Source: Hydra vulgaris
Taxonomy: Eukaryota > Cnidaria > Hydrozoa > Anthoathecata > Hydridae
NCBI RefSeq assembly: GCF_038396675.1
Contig: NC_088934.1
Location: 43,657,001 to 43,721,000, forward strand
Direction: 5' to 3'
Length of the DNA stretch: 64,000 bases
Part shown: piece by piece, positions 46,933 through 64,000 of the stretch
How the letters are laid out: every line of letters starts with the position of its first letter
Position numbering within the stretch: the first letter of the stretch is position 1
Notes under the pieces: model-generated
Seen by the model: only the letters and a program-made list of their open reading frames with translations
Database searches by the model: none
What the model was told of the DNA's origin: nothing
Position numbers and translations under genes: made by a program

Positions 46933-47750
46933 AAGTTTTACATCCATTTTTCCACACTGGTGTGGTTTGGATGGTTCTTCATAATGACATATAAATGCCA
47001 TTATGAAAGAGTTGAAGCAATCTTTTAAAACCGGATGCCCTTCCTTACGTTAACATGAAGCAGGTTGTACTGGATTACATGTTACCAGTAGCCTGCTACT
47101 GGTAACTTTACTTGACATAAGGATAATCTGACCTGACGATACCGGTGAGTCCCTTTTCGATATTATTCTTGTTTGAGCTATTATGTATATCATATATCAT
47201 ACATATACATATATCCATATATATATCATACATCCAGATATATCATGATGTAATATGATATAGTAGTTTATATATAATATGATATACTACATTTTATATA
47301 CTATGATATGTTATATCATAATATGATATAGTATAATATAATACGTAAATGAGATGCGTATATTATATACACATCTCTTTTACGTACATTCGCAAAAAAT
47401 ATACACATATATATGTATGTAATTGTAATGTATACATAAGTAAATATACACATGTATATATACATGTATATATACATGTGTATTTTTAAATATGTATATA
47501 TACATTATATATTTACATATGCATATATACATACAATATACACATATGTATGTATGTAAATATAATATATACATATGTAAATATACATATATAAATATGT
47601 AAATATACTATATACACATCTCTTTTACGTACGTTCGCAAAAAATATGAAAAGATAGCTTACTTTTAAGCTTTTCTGTAGCGTCTATAGATACTCCTTTT
47701 GATAATAAATATTCTGCCAACTGTGACTCTGACAACTTTTTTATGCTCAT
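40208..47750 (-). CDS. SAM-domain (SAMD3-like) protein of the CMC-like element
   Basis: Ten exons in phase give 525 aa with no stop: 47750-47663, 46332-46220, 43195-43001, 42820-42681, 42519-42432, 42247-42076, 41860-41676, 41379-41220, 41101-40986, 40528-40208. Residues 1-67 form a SAM (sterile alpha motif) domain: LSESQLAEYLLSKGVSID, then EEIDGLAFLELNALLLHAMG and IKMGQAIKIQAIIEE. A Ser-rich linker (68-132) follows, then a conserved region with LVLAEYDSTGALVKRRQDMI, YPSTKTKSNLAKAIITAFPN, a basic stretch (NKKRKVTPHGHIEERLKTMR) and a C-terminal block with FLLLPFIIKVPSKNKS. The layout resembles metazoan proteins labelled SAMD3-like. SAM domains mediate oligomerisation, so an accessory or DNA-bridging role beside the transposase is plausible; that is inference. 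The start codon is about 340 bp inside the element's right end. Exon 2 may alternatively splice to the transposase exon. Confidence 0.85.
40646..40861. mobile_element. Possible pogo/Tigger-like MITE in a SAM-gene intron
   Basis: Left CAGTAAAATCCTGTTAACTT and right complement CAGAAAAATGCCCCGTTGAG are related ends. CTCGGTATACCGAG and AACTCGGACATTCG inside are typical of short pogo-type elements. A hairpin (CAGATTTTCAATTC / GAATTGAAAATCTG) lies at 40691-40752. No clean TA duplication. Confidence 0.5.
43282..43360. repeat. (TA)n microsatellite
   Basis: Alternating TA inside intron 2 of the SAM gene, 3' of the transposase stop. A 19-base A run lies nearby at 43200. Confidence 0.97.
43525..46071 (-). 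CDS. C2H2 finger plus DDE-type transposase exon, one stop
   Basis: One exon of 849 codons, entered by a splice acceptor (TATTTTATAG before 46071) in phase 0 and ending in a stop at 43525. Finger 1 is Cys7, Cys10, His23, His28 (CYLCTKFFQ, YTYHLRNTH). Finger 2 is Cys38, Cys43, His56, His61 (CNVNGCIRTF, KVLRKH), with TAA at codon 58 (45898-45900). After it the frame is open for 790 codons. Transposase motifs, in exon codon numbers: FDEVETTNPLG (Asp309), IVGDNLGLHAILG (Asp403), a CxxC pair at 424-427, ADIMHDLLEGV near 491, KHHRMVHYG, and VMRFEAKH (Glu661), a candidate DDE triad with the insertion typical of CMC enzymes. It has no own ATG before the fingers. SAM exon 2 also ends in phase 0, so a SAM-finger-transposase fusion can be made on paper. 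The stop may be a mutation, a polymorphism or a sequence error; reinitiation downstream would drop the fingers. Confidence 0.8.
46587..46770. repeat. ~184-bp imperfect palindrome in SAM intron 1
   Basis: TGTATATCTTTTTATTTATA at the left and its near-complement (TAAATAAAAAGATACACG) at the right frame long arms. The inner part AACTTTTATAATGAACACCA / TGGTCTTTATTATAAAAGTT and ATATAGAATGTGA / TCACATTCTATAT pairs with a ~10-nt loop (CGTGTAAACA). Probably a MITE. Confidence 0.85.
46840..47650. repeat. AT-rich low-complexity block in SAM intron 1
   Basis: (TA)n at about 46868-46928. A hairpin GTTACCAGTAG / CTACTGGTAAC lies at 47080-47105. TATG/ATGATATA-rich DNA follows, with a ~36-bp direct repeat around CATCTCTTTTACGTAC plus TTCGCAAAAAATAT at about 47367 and 47612. 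The segment 46935-47060 has a GGATGCCCTTCCTTACG motif common in dispersed animal repeats. Confidence 0.7.
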
Positions 47751-48091
47751 TTTTAATAAAAAAATTTAAAATGAGAGAATGCAATCACATGCGACCTCTA
47801 AAAAGTTTAATGGTGATTGCTTTTGGCGCGGAAAAATTATTTCGCATTTTCAGGCGATTTACTTGATGTTTCCGGTAAAGCACCTGAACGTTTCGGTAGA
47901 AAAATTCACGGAACTTCTTTTGCCTGAACATTTCAGGAATTTTATTCTAAGTGTTCAGCTGGTTTGCTAAAATACCTGAACCAATACGGTAATATGCCTG
48001 AATGTTTGAATTAAATTGCCTGAATATTCAGGTAAATTTGCCCACCTGAACCATTCCGGACAGAGTTAGCCTGAACTTTTTTAAGAGTGTA

Positions 48092-48180
48092 TTTGAAATC
48101 AAAATGAGAAATGCTATACAAAAGACAAATTGTTTGCTCGGCACCAGAAAAAATTTTGTTGTTGTTGTTGACCTGTGTAA
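48092..48180. repeat. Right arm of the older palindromic element
   Basis: Inverted copy of 39262-39348 (AAATCAAAATGAGAAATGC, GCTCGGCACCAG, TTGTTGTTGTTGACC). Directly outside the CMC-like element's right end. Confidence 0.8.
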
Positions 48181-48326
48181 TCAAAGTTATCAACCTCTCG
48201 TCTAGATCGGTAGTGTAAAATCACATTAATATAAATTTTTGAACAATTATTATGTAATAATGCTACTGAAATTTATAATAGTTTTGTATTTTATTTAAGT
48301 AGACAAAAAACTAGGATCAATACACA

Positions 48327-48425
48327 ATGGAAACTTTCTTCAAGCTGTTGGCAAAGTTCAATCCTTTTTTTGCTCAACACTTAACCACTCATGGTAACCA
48401 AAAGAGAAACAACTCGTACCTATCT
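48327..48425 (+). pseudogene. hAT (ZMYM/TTF-type) transposase scrap
   Basis: METFFKLLAKFNPFFAQHLT then NNSYLSKT match the conserved start of the domain after the TTF-type zinc finger in a hAT subfamily (LKLLAKFDPFLxxH is the familiar form). The rest of the open frame to 48620 is not similar. Tiny remnant. Confidence 0.55.
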
Positions 48426-49206
48426 AAAACACATATAAAGAGTTCATTTAAGTTAATTAAGTTGGGTCTAAACTTAAGTTTAGCTAGGTCTGGGAAGGGC
48501 AAAACAATTTTATGCCGTGGCCGACCCCACGGGTTTCGTGGTGGAGAGACACAATCGTCATATTCTAAAAAATGTCCTCTATATTGGACATTTTTTGAAA
48601 GAAAAAAAAAGGTCTTTTAAGAAAATAATGAGGGACACGTGCCCCCCCCCCCCGGGTTGTGTTGGTTCTGTATGCACAATATGCGATGCAAAAATAAAAT
48701 TGTTTGGAGGTTTTATTTACAAAACTATCTTTAAATATGTATTAATGTTTAAAAACTAGATTTCCAAAGCTATTTTGAAATTATTTATAAATTATTTCCG
48801 GCATACATAAAAACGCAAAACACACACTTAACTTATGTGCTTGAGAATTACTAGAGTGTTGTGTTCTGAAGCAATATTTTAACAGTTTATGTAACTATAA
48901 ACAAGCTTCTTGTTGAAAATTTTTGGCGTCAAGTATCTTTTAAAAAAGCCATACAAATTTGATATATATTGTAAATACAATAATATAATCGCAAAAATAC
49001 CACTGAGTAAAAGAAACCGACATGCCAACTGACCTTAAGGATGTTGACACATTAAGCAGATACATTCTTGTGTTATTTAGTGAACTATTTAATATTGTGC
49101 ACCAGAGCTGACCTTGTGTACACAAACTACTATTTAAAGCCTGTTTTTTTTTTTTAATAAAACTTTTAATTTTATTTTAAAATAAATATTGCAGTAATAT
49201 ATTAAT

Positions 49207-49345
49207 AAATTCTCATAGAGGTTGTCCGTAAATTACGTCACGCTTTAGGGTGGAAGAGGGTTAGTGGTTTTATGACGACTCATACAGAACTTGTTACTAA
49301 AGAGTTACAATGTTGTAACGAGGGAAGGAGGGAGGGGGTAAAGAA
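49207..49345 (+). mobile_element. MITE fragment with GTCCGTAAATTACGTCAC end
   Basis: GAGGTTGTCCGTAAATTACG at 49207 is a terminus form widely shared by small non-autonomous elements and related to the GGGGTCATCCATAAAGGACG end at 30077. The other terminus was not found. Confidence 0.45.
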
Positions 49346-49916
49346 TCAAAACTGACGACCTCATATTTCTTTTTCATATTTTTATATTTGCTGACTATTT
49401 AACAACAATGATTTCAGTTATTGAAAACTGATTAGTACTTATGAGAACCATACATTTCTTTTCTCTAGGGAGAAGTATATTATTGTTAAGTTTCACAGTT
49501 TTTCAAACAAATAAAAATTATATTCCTCCCACATCACAACCGTATTCTCCAAAAACAGTTAACTATGTAAATATTTATACTTTTTATTTTAGAAGCGAAA
49601 TATTATACTTATAATACAAGCGAAGCAACGATTAAGTCAAATTTACAGCAAATGATTTAGTTTGGAAATCAAAATTATTGAAAAATCAATAATCATTATT
49701 TCCCTATTCTCCCCTACAAATTTTAAACAATATTTCATATGATGATATTTATCATCTATTAAAATGCTTCTTGGCTCTGTGGTTAGAGAACCCTGCTTTT
49801 ATTTGCAAGAACAATGTTTATACAAATATTGATTTCGTTTTCATTTTCTTACATTGAAGGTTTGAGAGATTTTTTCTAAATAATGACTCAACTTTAACAT
49901 TCGTGTTAAAAAATAT

Positions 49917-63713
<13,797 letters not shown>

Positions 63714-63737
63714 CTAAATGAAAGTTATAATACAATA

Positions 63738-63844
<107 letters not shown>

Positions 63845-63865
63845 CATAGACACACACACATACAT

Positions 63866-64000
63866 AATATATATTAGGGGCATTTAAAAAATATTTTTGG
63901 AATTTAAAAAACCAAACTATCTAGATTTGAAGCAAATATGTTTAAACTAACTCCCAAAGAAATATGAGCACAATTGAATCACTCTTTCCTAGCCCTCAAC
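63866..64000. other. COG4 intron to window edge
   Basis: No exon recognised on the - strand here; the COG4 exon encoding the residues before EDFSYYE must lie beyond 64000. Confidence 0.5.

Larger units (their letters stand above)
39610..48089 (-). mobile_element. CACTA/CMC-like transposon, 8.5 kb, two genes
   Basis: CACTCTTAAAAAAGTTC at 39610-39626 is repeated exactly inverted at 48073-48089. TA lies outside both (39608-39609 and 48090-48091). Both subterminal zones (39640-39900 and 47860-48072) are packed with TTCAGGTA / TACCTGAA motifs. Two genes lie on the - strand: a 10-exon SAM-domain gene and, in its intron 2, a zinc finger plus DDE-type transposase exon. CAC...GTG ends, short TIR, subterminal repeats and the transposase type match the CACTA/EnSpm group of the CMC superfamily. 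The superfamily assignment rests on motifs I recognise, not on a search. Confidence 0.85.
48200..49910. other. Between CMC-like element and COG4
   Basis: Holds a hAT-like coding scrap (48327-48425), a short hairpin AAAAATGTCC / GGACATTTTT near 48568-48595, a run of 13 C (48642-48654), a MITE end at 49207 and a tRNA-like A-box string near 49770. No intact gene. COG4 3' UTR presumably occupies part of the region below 49917. Confidence 0.5.

Noticed and set aside
39262-48180. Reading the ~90-bp outer arms as the terminal repeats of the CMC-like element
   Set aside because: The CACTC...GAGTG ends with TA outside and subterminal arrays directly inside fit better; the outer arms alone form a complete hairpin element. 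Not fully excluded.
49765-49805. CTTGGCTCTGTGGTTAGAGAAC looks like the 5' part of a tRNA
   Set aside because: No B box or 3' half at the right distance; probably an old SINE scrap.

Overview
The window looks like nuclear DNA of a hydrozoan cnidarian, most likely Hydra. It is very AT-rich, with long (TA)n arrays, short exons in long AT-rich introns, animal housekeeping genes and a dense load of transposons. Species is inferred from composition and element types; no marker gene proves it.

Two host genes can be read with consistent splice phases. A prolyl 4-hydroxylase of the P4HTM type (+ strand, 25687-33465, 11 exons, 456 aa) has an N-terminal hydrophobic segment, an EF-hand region and a complete Fe(II)/2-oxoglutarate active site. 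The C-terminal five exons of COG4, a Golgi tethering subunit, lie on the - strand (63713 to 49917); its 5' part is beyond the right edge.

Layout: 0.56-2.5 kb, Jockey-like LINE (copies 2 and 3 at 27 kb and 56.5 kb); 2.7-5.1 kb, hAT; 5.2-6.5 kb, mariner; 9.0-10.3 kb, DD41D mariner; 11.1-12.8 kb, second LINE type; 12.95-13.67 kb, foldback element with 9-bp target duplication; 13.9-14.4 kb, LINE tail on the - strand; 14.6-16.4 kb, Tc1; 16.5-17.2 kb, repeated motif region; 17.3 kb, perfect palindrome; 17.7-18.5 kb, deleted mariner; 21.7-23.2 kb, Tc1; 25.7-33.5 kb, P4HTM; 34.5-35.1 kb, LINE remnant; 35.2-38.1 kb, an element I cannot classify with a DDE-like protein and repeated CTCCGTTACTG sites; 39.6-48.1 kb, a large CACTA/CMC-like element; 49.9 kb to the edge, COG4, whose introns hold a Tc1, a LINE, a hAT remnant and microsatellites.

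The most interesting unit is the 8.5-kb element at 39610-48089. It starts CACTC and ends GAGTG with a 17-bp terminal inverted repeat and has GTTCAGGTA-type subterminal repeats. It encodes on the - strand an apparently intact 10-exon, 525-aa SAM-domain protein resembling proteins annotated as SAMD3-like. Nested in that gene's second intron is one long exon coding for two C2H2 fingers plus a DDE-type transposase. Both possible acceptors after the SAM exons are phase 0, so the SAM domain could be joined to either product by alternative splicing. The transposase frame carries one stop codon, inside finger 2. The element sits near the centre of an older palindromic element, and a 259-bp MITE lies directly against its left terminus.
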